Shown here: positions 36,312-46,915 of the stretch, piece after piece | Layout of the letters: each line of letters starts with the position of its first letter | Position numbering within the stretch: the first letter of the stretch is position 1 | Assembly: GCA_023212645.1 (NCBI GenBank) | Contig: JALBYC010000038.1 | Span: 1-64,000 of the forward strand | Source: Farysia itapuensis | Lineage: Eukaryota > Basidiomycota > Ustilaginomycetes > Ustilaginales > Ustilaginaceae | DNA length: 64,000 nt | Reading direction: 5' to 3' | Translations under genes and position numbers: made by a program | Notes under the pieces: generated by a model | Database searches by the model: none | What the model saw: only the letters and a program-made list of their open reading frames with translations | What the model was told of the DNA's origin: nothing

Positions 36312-39300
36312 TTAGTACTTTGATTTGGCGGCGATTTTCTTCATTTTGATGAGGTCTTCGAGTTCTTTGCACACTTGGGTCATGCTGGGACGTGCTTTCG
36401 GCGTCTGGTCCCACATGCGATCGAGAAGGTCAACGATCTCAGGACCGAATTGCCTGCGGATGGCAACAGTGGAGGGTCGTTTCTGCTTTTGGCCGACGTC
36501 CTGATAGATTTGATGCTCGTTCATGCCCTGGAAGGGATACTTTTTCTCAGCTTGATGCCACTGAAGAGTCTCCCAAAACGTCATGGCCGCAGACCAAACG
36601 TCGACTTTTTCATTGTAGTGGGGTTTAGGGACCCACAGCTCAACGGCTTGCCAGTTGACTGTGCCGACGAGCGATTTCATCATGGACCGCGATGAGTTCT
36701 TCACGCGCGCCAAGCCAAAGTCGTTGATCTTGGCTGTTCGACCACGTGTGATCAACACGTTGGTTGACTTGCAGTCTCGATGTGTGATGGCCGGTGTCCG
36801 TGTGTGAAGATACTCGAGGCCGCGCGCTGTTTCTAGCAAGATGCGAAACACCTCGGCATCGCTTGGCGCTGATGTGTTGCGGATGTAGTCAAACAAATCG
36901 CCATTCGAGCAGAGTTCGCTCACGATCATGCACGGCACATGACGTGGATTGTCAGGAATGCTAACGCCAATGAAGCGAACAATGTTTTCGTGGCGCAGGT
37001 CACGCAACAGACTCAGCTCCTTGATGTCCATCTCCGTGAGTTGATCCCGAATGTCAGCAATGGCTACCTTGCTCACTCGAGTCTTGGAGATATAGTACTT
37101 CCCGACGTAGACGTCTTTGAAGCCGCCTGAGCCGATCTTCTCTAACTTCTCCAGCTTGGACGGTGGAATTTCTTTGTCGACGAGATTGAGGCTCTCGAGG
37201 TCTAGCCCGTTGAGCTCATCGACACCATCGCCGGCCTGAGGAGGGTTTGCTTCTTCGTTGTGAGACGTAAGTGGCGGAGTTGGCAGCTTGTTGGAATGCA
37301 CGCGCGGTGCTCGTAGCATCAACGGCAAGTCACTGTCATGCGAGTGACTGCGTCGGACTTTTACAGTCTGAGGTACAACTTCGGCATCGGCCTGCGTTGC
37401 AGTAGCAGTAGAAAGGTCAGAGTCACTCAGCTCGTTCTCTACTTGCTGCTCCTCGTGCCAGAGAAGTAGCTTGCGACTTAGGTCTGCCTTTTTGTCGTCT
37501 ACATGGACGTCAATCAGACGAGCTTGACAAAGCTGCTCGAGTTGCGGTTTGCGAAGACGTGCGAGCGTGGCAGACGTGGGTTGCTGCATAACCGCCTCTG
37601 GCACTTGCTCGTCGTCATTGGCGGGGCCGTCAGCCTCGTGGTCGCTCTGCATATGCACATCGTCGATGTCATTTGAAGTTGGAGATGGGATCACTGATCT
37701 GACTTTGCCGTTGCGAAGCTTGCGGAACTTGACAGGACTGTCGCCTTCGTCGTCTGATGTGTTCTGTTCATGTGCGTCAACCGCTTTACTTTCATGAGCG
37801 AGAGCCGCATCCCGAGGTGCGCCGCGAACATCGCGACCACTATCAGAGCCATTGACAGAGCCGCTGTCGGCGTCGTAATGCGCATCTGTGTCATCGTCGC
37901 TTGCACTCCGGCTGCGACTGCCTGTTGACGCTTCCTCTAGCCAGTCATCGTCAAGTTCAGAGTCTGACTTCGGACGTGCTGGCGTTAGCCCTTTGAATTT
38001 GACAGCTTTTTGTACTCGTCTGGCGCGACTTCGCGTCAATTTAGGTGTAGCCATCACATCAGCCTGCTGCGACGGGCGAGGCTCATCGAGGGGAACCGCG
38101 ACCCGTGGAACAGGTCTTCTTCGCGTGCTGGAGGCAGCAAGAGTACTTCGAGTTCGGGACCGAGTCTTGATCGGGGAAGCTGCTACGAAATGGTTGCGAG
38201 GTGCGAGGAAGGGTGAAGCAATAGACGTGCGCGAACTCCTTCCGCCAAAGAAGGAGGACGACGAAGCCCCTGACAAGGCTTCAGATCCATCGGCGCGACG
38301 CAGACGTCGAGCTGCTGCACCAAACAGGCTGCCTCGGTCTCGTAGCTGACGTCTGGGCGGAGTGGCGACTTTCACTGGCTCAAGGTCGTCAAAACTGGAA
38401 GAGTCCATTCTACGCAATGTCACTGGCCGTCGCTGTGTCGCGCGCGTGCTCGAAAGGGTTGTCACGCGAGCGTGCTCGGCTTCCGTCTCCTCGCCACCCC
38501 CCTCATTCGATTGATCAGAAAAGCTTGCACCGTCATGCGGACTGTCGGCACGGTGTGCAGCGCCATGGCTTCTAGATGCTTTGCGTGGGGTGGGATCGCT
38601 AAAATCCTCGGGCGGCGGTGAGGACGAAGTGCGGTCAAGTCTGGACCGTCCAGTGATGATGTTGTTGACGAGGTCTTGCTTGGTGAGGAGGTCGAGCTCA
38701 AGACTTGTTGGAATGCTTTCTCCCATGCATTCGGCGTTGAGCTGGACTAGCTCGTCCTTCTTGAGACGGTGCAGTTGCCAGGTAGGGGCCGAAGTTATGA
38801 GTCGTTCGTGTTCTGCTAGCATGTCTTCTGTGGAGTTGACGGACGTACTTTCAGAGCTGCGCTCGGCCTCCATGCTACCGCCAGCGGCTCGTCGAGCACT
38901 TGTACGTCGCTGAGTGCTAGACGAATGATTGGAAAGTCGTGGAGGTGTTCGGTCTTGAAGCGACATGACGTGCATACCCGTCTGCAGGGACGTACGACGA
39001 GAATGCTGGACAGGACGGATAGGACGCGGCTCTAACTCCTCTGAGAACGACATTGAGCGAGAGCTTGGCGACAATGAGGCAAGAGAAGACCAGTCAGAGC
39101 GGTCGCTAGCCGACGACGATGGCTTCTCGCGGGGTAAATGAGGGGACATGACAAGTGTTGACGCGCCCTTCTTGCGCTTGAGACTACCACGAGGACGAGA
39201 AGGCTGCATCTCTGTGCTGGGCTGATCTGCAAGCCAGATCTGCTTGAGCAATACTGGGGACCTCACAAGTGTTGAGCCAGCTTGCGCCAGCTTTTTCCTT

Positions 39301-39425
39301 AAAGCGCTAGAGGTCTGACGGTGGGTGGAAGGCGCAGCTGCACCGCTATGGGAACCGGCCAGCGGTTGTGAATGGTTCTGCGGGAGCGGAGAGAGGGCCT
39401 GCCTAGAACGACCAGCAGCCACCAT
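36312..39425 (-). CDS. TKL-like protein kinase lacking the beta-3 lysine, with SAP-like motifs
   Basis: 1037 residues, ATG at 39425. The kinase domain occupies about 750-1030. The glycine loop [12 protein letters not shown] has Lys770 directly after the Phe. The beta-3 strand reads KVAIADIRD, so Ala790 sits where VAIK normally has the ATP-binding lysine. Helix C ([20 protein letters not shown]), the catalytic loop [18 protein letters not shown] and [11 protein letters not shown] (in place of APE) are present. HRDxKSxN is TKL/tyrosine-kinase-like. Upstream, about 211-262 ([18 protein letters not shown]) and 615-658 ([18 protein letters not shown]) look like SAP-type helix-turn-helix motifs; the rest is disordered and Arg/Ser-rich. 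It could be nuclear. It is divergent with dUTPase. Confidence 0.88.
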   Translation of the reverse strand: MVAAGRSRQALSPLPQNHSQPLAGSHSGAAAPSTHRQTSSALRKKLAQAGSTLVRSPVLLKQIWLADQPSTEMQPSRPRGSLKRKKGASTLVMSPHLPREKPSSSASDRSDWSSLASLSPSSRSMSFSEELEPRPIRPVQHSRRTSLQTGMHVMSLQDRTPPRLSNHSSSTQRRTSARRAAGGSMEAERSSESTSVNSTEDMLAEHERLITSAPTWQLHRLKKDELVQLNAECMGESIPTSLELDLLTKQDLVNNIITGRSRLDRTSSSPPPEDFSDPTPRKASRSHGAAHRADSPHDGASFSDQSNEGGGEETEAEHARVTTLSSTRATQRRPVTLRRMDSSSFDDLEPVKVATPPRRQLRDRGSLFGAAARRLRRADGSEALSGASSSSFFGGRSSRTSIASPFLAPRNHFVAASPIKTRSRTRSTLAASSTRRRPVPRVAVPLDEPRPSQQADVMATPKLTRSRARRVQKAVKFKGLTPARPKSDSELDDDWLEEASTGSRSRSASDDDTDAHYDADSGSVNGSDSGRDVRGAPRDAALAHESKAVDAHEQNTSDDEGDSPVKFRKLRNGKVRSVIPSPTSNDIDDVHMQSDHEADGPANDDEQVPEAVMQQPTSATLARLRKPQLEQLCQARLIDVHVDDKKADLSRKLLLWHEEQQVENELSDSDLSTATATQADAEVVPQTVKVRRSHSHDSDLPLMLRAPRVHSNKLPTPPLTSHNEEANPPQAGDGVDELNGLDLESLNLVDKEIPPSKLEKLEKIGSGGFKDVYVGKYYISKTRVSKVAIADIRDQLTEMDIKELSLLRDLRHENIVRFIGVSIPDNPRHVPCMIVSELCSNGDLFDYIRNTSAPSDAEVFRILLETARGLEYLHTRTPAITHRDCKSTNVLITRGRTAKINDFGLARVKNSSRSMMKSLVGTVNWQAVELWVPKPHYNEKVDVWSAAMTFWETLQWHQAEKKYPFQGMNEHQIYQDVGQKQKRPSTVAIRRQFGPEIVDLLDRMWDQTPKARPSMTQVCKELEDLIKMKKIAAKSKY

Positions 39426-39647
39426 GGTTGGCAGAAGGGCACAGCATATAGAATGATGGTGGGTAGCACGTCTGCCGCGCGCAGCTGCAATTCAAGCGCT
39501 CAAGCGCTCAAGCAATTAAGCAATTCGGAAGGTTTCAGTGTTAGACTCGATGTGTTAATTTCACACGCGCACGCGTCGCACTCTACGCGGAGCAGAGTCG
39601 CGTCCTATTTCGACTTTCGACAGCTTGCTCCTTTGCGCAATCCACAA
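39426..39647. promoter_or_regulatory. Kinase/dUTPase divergent promoter with MCB and octamer array
   Basis: This 222-bp region holds four imperfect 8-bp tandem units (39492-39523) and an ACGCGT at 39571-39576, 72 bp upstream of the dUTPase ATG, flanked by further CGCG words. dUTPase genes are known G1/S targets of MBF in yeasts, so the box is a good candidate control site. Confidence 0.45.
39492..39523. repeat. Four tandem octamers TCAAGCGC/TCAAGCGC/TCAAGCAA/TTAAGCAA
   Basis: Head-to-tail units with two exact and two diverged copies, in the divergent promoter of the kinase and dUTPase genes. Confidence 0.7.
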
Positions 39648-40199
39648 ATGACTCAAGTCGACACTCCTCGAGACGCAAAGCAGACCAAGCTCACTCACAC
39701 TTTTGCCGACAACATGACGAAAACTACAAGCACAGCATCTTCTGCTCTCCGGCTGCTCGTGCAGAAGCATGCCGATCACCCGGCTGCAAAACTGCCCACC
39801 CGAGGCTCAGCAGCAGCAGCAGGCTACGATCTCTACGCCTCGGAAAAAGTCGTTCTGCCTCGCGGTGGTCGCAAAGTTGTCCAGACCGGCATCTGTCTCG
39901 CTATTCCCACTGGTCATTACGGACGAGTCGCTCCTCGAAGCGGTCTGGCTAGCAAGCACGGCATCGACGTTGGCGCCGGGGTCATTGACGAAGACTACCG
40001 TGGCTTGCTCGGTGTCCTCCTCTTCAACTTGGGCGATGCAGACTTTACCATCGAGCAGGGCGACCGTATAGCACAGCTCATCATCGAGAAGATCTCCACA
40101 CCCGAAGTCGAGGAAGTACAGGACCTCAGCGAAACCGTCCGTGGAGCCGGAGGCTTTGGCTCCACCGGAGGCTTCGGCGCCAACGCCCCTGTCAGCTAG
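39648..40199 (+). CDS. DUT1: dUTP diphosphatase (trimeric dUTPase)
   Basis: 183 residues from the ATG at 39648; a second in-frame ATG ([10 protein letters not shown], 39714) gives 161 residues, closer to the usual 150-165. All five trimeric dUTPase motifs are present: [32 protein letters not shown] and the C-terminal [11 protein letters not shown]. It hydrolyses dUTP to dUMP, keeping uracil out of DNA and feeding thymidylate synthesis. Two starts raise the possibility of nuclear and mitochondrial forms, as in animals, but the extra N-terminus ([14 protein letters not shown]) is not a clear presequence. The upstream MCB suggests S-phase expression. Confidence 0.96.
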   Translation: MTQVDTPRDAKQTKLTHTFADNMTKTTSTASSALRLLVQKHADHPAAKLPTRGSAAAAGYDLYASEKVVLPRGGRKVVQTGICLAIPTGHYGRVAPRSGLASKHGIDVGAGVIDEDYRGLLGVLLFNLGDADFTIEQGDRIAQLIIEKISTPEVEEVQDLSETVRGAGGFGSTGGFGANAPVS

Positions 40200-41075
40200 T
40201 CTCTACAAGCCAGAACACAACCGCAAATTCACGAAGGGACTAAAGCACAAGTTCACGAATGAACTACACCACCAATGTAAATATCAACGCGCACATGTCA
40301 GCGACGTGGGTGCGAAGCTGTGCCGATGAAAAAGCGCACTGTGATCTCATTCTGGAACAGAACAGGCCACACCAGAACAGAAAAGGTCACACTCGTTTAA
40401 AAGGCTGCAAAGTACTGAATTTGTGTAGGTGTGTTTGAGCTGGAAGATGCCACCGCCAGCAGTGATTGGGCACACGATTAGGAGTCCGCCGTCAGACAAA
40501 GTAAGAGGACGGACACCACGGTCGCAGTGGCTTCTTTCAGGATCGAAACGTTTTCTTGGAATCTGCAGATAAGGACTCAGCTGGGCACTCCCAGCCGTCA
40601 GGTGAACAATGTAAAAGACTGTCTCCCGCCCGAATGTTTTGTACTGTTGAGGAGCGAACTTCCGACGCACAGATTCCTGCAGATTGCGACAAGACCTTGA
40701 CATCCTCGATCAGGGCACATTACAGGACGTAAGAAGGTGTAAGTTGCGTCCACGGACCCTGCAGCCAGCCGCGTCTATAGGTTTGAGAGATGGAGCCCAG
40801 ATGACGGGCGAGCAACAAGAGACATTCACGTCTAGAAGAGGGCTAGGAGGAAGAATGCAAAAGACTCATCTTGTACTCTCAGAAGGGAACGCATGACGAC
40901 TTAAGCATGGGTTTCGTACATCCGATTCTGCACATTGAACGGTATGATAGAGAATTGAAGACTAAACCAAGCTGTTTCCTGCTGATCATTCGACCGGTGC
41001 CTCTAGGCACCGGTTCGATGCAGCGTCCATCTGACTGCGTGCTTTGCCTGTATAGCGTCCTTGTTACGGGTATGC
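40200..41075. other. 876-bp intergenic stretch between convergent DUT1 and MFS genes
   Basis: This is unusually long for a convergent gap here (others are 40-80 bp). The best open frame is minus 40347-40703 (ATG start, 118 codons, hydrophobic and Cys-containing C-terminal part), without recognisable similarity; I would not call it a gene. An imperfect 21-bp direct repeat sits at about 40351-40392, and a strong hairpin lies at 40991-41017. Antisense or untranslated RNA is possible. Confidence 0.4.
40991..41017. other. Strong hairpin in the MFS transporter 3' region
   Basis: ACCGGTGCC (40993-41001), a TCTA loop, then GGCACCGGT (41006-41014): a perfect 9-bp stem, extended by two more CG pairs across a one-base bulge. 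It lies about 60 nt past the MFS stop, so it would be in that gene's 3' UTR or at its 3' processing site. Confidence 0.65.
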
Positions 41076-42889
41076 TTACATAGCATTCTTGCCTCGTGAT
41101 TCGAGCGGAATGAAAACGCTCAAAACGCCTGCCAAGATGAAGAGCGAGGCCGCAACGTAGATTGGGCTCGAGCCTGTAGAGTAGATACCAATAATGGGAG
41201 CGAGGGATCCGAAGATACGGTTCAGCGACGCCGCAATGCCGTCGCCAGTACCACGGTGAGGAGCTGGGATGAGCTCCGGCGTCATTGCGTACAAGACTCC
41301 ATACCTGTTGGATCAGAAATTGGCAAAAGCAAAATCGCAAAATCGACACAACACCATTAAGAAGACGAGGAGCAATAAGGTCAGTATGCTGTCCTTCTAC
41401 GGTATGTTCTACTCACAGGAAAGTTCATCACGTTCTGGGTTGCTGCTGTGGCGCAGTTGTAGCCCAACACGGCTGCTTCGTTGGAAGCGGTGGTGAAGAG
41501 GAAGAGGAAAATACCGGTGAGGAGGGTGCCGATGGCGAGGGCGCCTCGTCGGCCGGATCGGGGAAGCTCAACCATCCAAGCGGCGATGATAGAGCCAGGA
41601 ACACCGCAGACGGAGATGATGGCGTAGTTGCGGTATGTGACATCGACGGACGAAGATCCGGTAACGCCCTGAGCCTGAGAGAGGTAGATGGGCAAGAAAG
41701 CGTTGTAGAGCGGGTAAGCGAGACCAATGAGCGACCAAAGGGCCCAGAGGATGGAAGTGGTGAGAGCCATGCGCCAGCCAGCAAAGAGCGGAGTGACGTG
41801 AGACAGATCGGGGGAGAACTTGACGCCGCTGAAGTTGTTGACGAACCGCTTGGGGGCAGAAGTGATGGCCTTGACACCCTTAGGGCTCTCCTCTTCCTCT
41901 TTGACGACGTCCATACTGGCTTCCTGACCGGCAGCAGATCGGAAGATCTCGACCGAAATAACATCGTCGCCAAGAGGGGTACCGTTTCGCATGGCAATCT
42001 CCTTGAGTACGGCAACGGCTTCGGCGTCGCGGCCCTTGGACAGGTAGAACTTGGGCGATTCGGGCAGTCGGAAGATGAAGAAACGGCAGATGAACATGAC
42101 AAATGTGAGCGCACCGAGGGTGTAGAAGGTGTAGCGCCAGCCCTTGTTGTTGGCGACATCACAGGGAACGGTGTTGGCGTCAATGATGGTGTTGGACTGG
42201 TTGTTGTCACACGAGTAGTTGGCAATGAAAGCCCAAGCAACGAGCGAGGCCAAAAGCTGTCCAAGCGACCAGAAGACGGACAGGAGGGTGAGGAGATACT
42301 GCGACTTGCTGGGGATGAACTCGAGGAACATCATTCCGTCGACAGGCAGGTTGCCACCAAGACCGAAGCCGAGCGCGGCGAGTAGTCCACCGAGGCCGAC
42401 AAAGTTGGGTGCACCACCGCCGGCAATGCCAAAGATACCGGCAAGGCAGAGGGTAATGTTGAAAGAGGGTCGTCGGCCAATGACGTCGGCAAGGATACCC
42501 CAAGTAGCGGCACCGCAGATGAGACCCATGTACAGGGAAAAGGTCATCCAACGAACGTCGCTGGTGATGTTGAACTCACGCTGCACCTGGGGCAAGATGA
42601 TGGCAACACCCTGAAGCCAGAGGTTGTCGGCCATCCAGCCCCAACCGGACAGGAGGAAGAGTTGCCACTGGACTTTGCCCATGCCAATGTGATCGTTGAG
42701 AACCTTGTTGAGGATGTAGACCTTGCGCTCGTAGATCTCGTCGACAGAGGCGCCTTCGGGTCGGCCAAAGTTCTCCATGACCTCACGTGAGAGTTGCTTC
42801 TCCAGTTCCGTCTTGCCATGGTTGTTCTTGTCAAACTCCTGCGTGTTCTTGTCGCCGGCGGCGACAACGTGGGTAGGTTCAGCGCTCAT
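41076..42889 (-). CDS. SVOP/SV2-like major facilitator superfamily transporter
   Basis: Start ATG at 42889. The main exon runs to about 41417 (491 codons, up to NVMNF). The last exon, beginning near 41304, encodes YGVLYAMTPELIPAPHRGTG and ends at 41076. There are twelve expected membrane segments. Family marks are LLSGWGWMADNLWLQGVAIILP (TM1), DVIGRRPSFN after TM2-3, ALGFGLGGNLPVDGMMFLEFIP and LPESPKFYL. SVOP-like fungal transporters move small organic solutes; the substrate is unknown. The obvious splice pair (GTGAGT at 41416, CAACAG ending 41305) joins out of phase by one base. A frame-keeping alternative is donor GTAGAA at 41412 with acceptor GGAG ending 41297 (about 565 residues). Exact exon ends are therefore unresolved. 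Confidence 0.85.
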
Positions 42890-43527
42890 GTTGGAGGCAG
42901 CCAAGGGTCCAGGTGAAAAATAGAGGTTACGCGAAGATCCAGAGGAAGAGAGAAGTCCAAGGGATGGCGGCGGAAATTTTGTGGGAGGGAAGATGGGGAA
43001 AGGGAGGATTCTGGGGTGAGTTTTATTGTGTGGCCCACAGTGGTCCGCAGCCAATGGGGGACGAGGAGTTGGGATGCTGTGAGCAACGAGGCAGATAGCG
43101 AGAGACCCTCAAACATCATACGAGCGGGTGCCTTGAACCAGCATTATTTTCCTCTTTTCAGGGACGTTCGCTTAATGATTTGCTTCCCGGAAGCGGGTTG
43201 GCCCACGACAAACACACACGCTTTGGGTCTCCCTCTAGCTCTCGAGGTAGAAGGAGCAACTTTCATGCCAAGCGATTTGCATTCATAGAAAATTGAATTC
43301 TAGCGGTAACAACGGGAATTTATTTCGAATACTGAGGTCATCTCTGCGGGCGGGCTTCAAATCTCACGGTCAACAAATTCAAATAGCCGAGGTTCCGTCC
43401 AACTCTCTCGCACGGCACTCTTCCGCGCTACAACCATGCAAAGCATACAACACGATCGTGAATGCACAAGCACATGATCGTCGAGAGAAAACAAGTCTGG
43501 ATTGAAAGAACACAGTAGTGCGGGCGT
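42890..43527. promoter_or_regulatory. Upstream region of the MFS transporter and 3' end of aconitase
   Basis: A 638-bp spacer between same-strand genes. The first 130 bp upstream of the ATG stay open in the transporter frame but read as leader. No recognisable operator, repeat or RNA gene was seen. Confidence 0.4.
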
Positions 43528-45986
43528 CTAGGCCTTGCTGGCAGCCATCATGTTGAGGGCAGAGCCGTGCTTGTACCACGAAATCTGGTTGTCGTTCATG
43601 GTGTGGGTGAGCGGGATCTCGTCCTTGGAGCCGTCCTTGTGCTTGCAGACGAGCGTGATCTTGGAGCCAGGGGCAAGCTCAGTGACGCCGACAATGTCGA
43701 CCAAGTCGTCCGAGCGCACCTTTTCGTAGTCGGCCGGGTCGGCAAACTCGAGGGCCAGCATACCCTGCTTTCGCAGGTTGGTCTGGTGGATACGGGCAAA
43801 CGATCGCGCAATGACGGCGCAGCCACCGAGGTATCGCGGCTCGAGAGCAGCGTGCTCTCGCGAAGATCCCTCACCGTAGTTGTCATCACCGATGACGACC
43901 CACGGCTTGCCTTCCTTGCGGTAGGCGAGCGCAGTGGCGGGCACCGGTCCCCATTCACCGGAGAAGACATTCTGCACCTCGTTGGCCTTGCCGTTGGCAG
44001 CGTTGATGGCGCCAATAAGACAGTTGTTCGAAATGTTTTGCAAGTGTCCTCGGTACTTCAGCCATGGTCCACCAGCCGAGATGTGGTCAGTGGTGCACTT
44101 GCCCTTGGCCTTGATCAGGACGGGGCAGTCGGTGGGGTTCTTGCCGTTCCAGGCCTCAAAGGGGTCCAGCTTCTGCAAGCGGTCCGACTTGGGGTCAATG
44201 GCGACGGAGACCGAGCTGCCGTCCTTGGGAGGGTCCTGGTAGGTGTTGTTGCCGGCGTCGTAACCGCTGGGGGGCAGCTCCTTGCCGCTAGGCGCAGAGA
44301 ATTTGAATTCCTTGCCGTCAGAGCCCTTGAGACTGTCGGTCATGGGGTTGAAGGTCAGCTTGCCAGCGAAAGCCATGGCGGTGACAAGGTCAGGCGAGGC
44401 AACAAAGGCGTGCGTGGCAGGGTTGGCATCGTTTCGTCCGGTAAAGTTTCGGTTGTACGAGGTAATGATCGAGTTCTTCTCACCCTTCTTGACATCCTTT
44501 CGGTCCCACTGACCGATGCAAGGGCCACAGGCGTTGGCAAGAACCATACCGCCAGCCTTTTCAAGCGAGGCCATCTGGCCGTCTCGCTCAATCGTAGCTC
44601 GAATCTGCTCGGATCCAGGAGTAACGGTAAAGAGCGACTTGACCTTGAGGCCGTGAGCAGTAGCCTCATCAGCGATCGAGGCGGATCGGCTCATGTCCTC
44701 GTATGAAGAGTTGGTGCAGGATCCAATGAGCGACACCTTGAGCTCTTCGGGCCAGTCATTCTTCTTGACCTCCTCGGCAAATTTGGAAAGGGGAGTGGCA
44801 AGATCGGGGGTGAAGGGTCCGTTGATGTGAGGCTCGAGCTCCGAGAGGTTGATCTGGATTGTGTGGTCGTACTCGGCACCAGAGTCAGGCAGTAGGTTGC
44901 GCTGGAAGCCCTTGGCCAGGTCGGCAATGTCTGAACGCTTGGTGGCTCGCAGGTAGCCGCCCATTCGCTCGTTGTATGGGAATACTGAGGTGGTGGCTCC
45001 AATTTCGGCACCCATGTTGCAGATAGTGGCCATACCTGTGCACGAAAGCGACTCGACACCGGGACCCTTGTACTCGATGATGGCACCGGTACCACCCTTG
45101 ACGGTCAATTCGCCGGCAACACGAAGAATGACATCCTTGGGCGTAGTCCAGCCAGAGATGGCACCTGTGAGTTCTACACCAATGACTTTTGGTGCCTTGA
45201 GCTCCCAAGGAATATCAGCCATGACATCGACGGCATCAGCACCACCGACACCGCAGGCGATCATACCGAGACCACCAGCGTTAGGGGTGTGCGAGTCGGT
45301 TCCGATCATCAGACCACCGGGGAAAGCGTAGTTTTCGAGGATAATTTGGTGGATAATACCGGATCCAGGCTTCCAGAAGCCGAGACCGTACTTGGCAGTA
45401 GCAGTAGCAAGGAAATCGTAGACCTCCTTGTTGATGTCGATAGCTCGAGCCAGATCCTTAACACCTCCGACTTGTGCCTCAATCAAGTGGTCGCAGTGGA
45501 CAGTGGAGGGAACAGCGACCTTGGGCAGACCGGCCGACATAAACTGGAGCAAGGCCATCTGTGCAGTAGCATCCTGGCAAGCAACACGATCGGGACGCAG
45601 CTTCAGGTACGAGGATCCTCGGGTGATTTCCTGCTCGTGAGGGTTGTCGAGATGTCCGTAGACAATCTTTTCAGCCAATGAAAGCGGTCGGTTGAGTCTG
45701 CGACAACGCGAAGAAACGTCAGTGTCTAGAATCCAGCTTGCTGATGCGGGAAAACTTACCTCTGTCGGATGACTTTGAGGTTGTCCTCAATTTTTCGGTA
45801 GCTCTCGTTGACGTAGTAGCCACGACCCTTCTCGGGGACCGACATCTCTACCTTCTTGTCAAAGAGGGAAGAAGAGATCTCGGGTGCCTGGTCGGCGACA
45901 GTGGTGGCATAGCCGCGGGCAGAGGCAAGGGGAGCCTTGGAGGCAGCCCGGAGGGGCGCATTTCGCAGAGCTCGCAGGGGAAGCAT
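43528..45986 (-). CDS. ACO1: Aconitate hydratase, mitochondrial
   Basis: Exon 1 (45760-45986; ATG at 45986) and exon 2 (43528-45697) join across a 62-nt intron (GTAAGT...GTCGCAG) to give 798 residues. The presequence is [20 protein letters not shown], followed by ARGYATT. Family motifs are [46 protein letters not shown] (cluster Cys), [12 protein letters not shown] (two cluster Cys) and [19 protein letters not shown]. It interconverts citrate and isocitrate in the TCA cycle and needs a 4Fe-4S cluster. Codon choice is strongly biased, as in highly expressed genes, which also produces a long but spurious antisense frame. Confidence 0.97.
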
Positions 45987-46915
45987 GTTGCCCGCTCTCA
46001 CTAGCTCGGATGAAAAGGTTGGCGAGAAGGAAGAAGGAGATGGAGGGGGAGATATAAAGTCAGGCAAGCGGAGCAAAGAGGAAAAGACGAAGATAGCGGC
46101 CATGTTGAACCGGTCCAACGCGCGATCCGCTCACTCATCGGCCAGCATTGTGATTCCAGGCGCTAGTCGACGGTCCTTTCGGGCCAATTAACACGCCGAC
46201 TTTGTATTCCTCGCTTTCAATTCCAAGCACGGTCCAATCAACATCGCCCCATCCTTATGCCCTAACATCGCCGCCATTACAAATCTCCATGTCTTTGCGA
46301 ATTTGTGCTAGCATGTAGCAGTGAGATCTACCAGCTGGGTGCTATAGTCACGCCTTTGAGCTGGAAGTATCTTTCCGCAGAGAGCAGAACTCGATCCGGG
46401 GCAAAGCAAGTCCGACCGAAACTAAAATCGGTCAGGGCGCTTTCAACTGCAGAGCGAAGAAAAAAAGGGCGTCGCGAGGGCCGCACGACCAATCAGCAAG
46501 GCGCTAATTCCAGGCGGCCAAAACACTCAATCCCGCGAAGAGCCGATTCTCAATCGCACGAGAGCACGTGATTTGCTCATGACCTAACATGATATCTTTG
46601 GAAAAGTCAGATCGACAGATCACAGATCACCAGCTTGGCCAGCTTGCGGGCCACATCACAGAGTTGCAACGTACCAAGTATGGCAGCTAGCTAGGTAGAC
46701 GCTGAACGTCACCTCCAAAGATTCCGCAAGCTCAAGCCGGAAAGCCACACGTCGGAACAAAACGCATGTGTAGCTGATGAAAATCATTGCTCGTGTGCAA
46801 TTGATGGTACAATGTGAGGGCAGTGTGCCGCTAGAGACGCGAAAGTCAGAAAGACCATCGGGAATGGACGATTTTGTGCTGATGATGTGATGTAGGAGAC
46901 TCGAGCCAGATTGCT
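45987..46915. promoter_or_regulatory. Aconitase promoter with three CCAAT words
   Basis: A 929-bp spacer between aconitase and the RPS29 stop. CCAAT occurs at 46184-46188, 46234-46238 and 46489-46493 (read as ATTGG in gene orientation), roughly 200, 250 and 505 bp upstream of the ATG. The HAP (CCAAT-binding) complex controls aconitase and other respiratory and iron-sulphur genes in fungi, so the sites are plausible. No other gene was seen. Confidence 0.35.

Noticed and set aside
40879..41349. 156-codon minus-strand frame overlapping the MFS last exon
   Set aside because: It is the result of reading the conserved last MFS exon in the wrong phase. Kept only as part of the splice-phase observation.
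41285..42385. 366-codon open frame opposite the MFS transporter
   Set aside because: It is antisense to clear membrane-protein coding sequence; Gly/Glu/Asp-rich with no domain.
43567..44706. 379-codon open frame opposite aconitase (plus strand)
   Set aside because: It is a mirror of strong codon bias in a highly expressed gene. The translation is Val/Gly/Leu-rich with no domain, and aconitase on the other strand is unmistakable.
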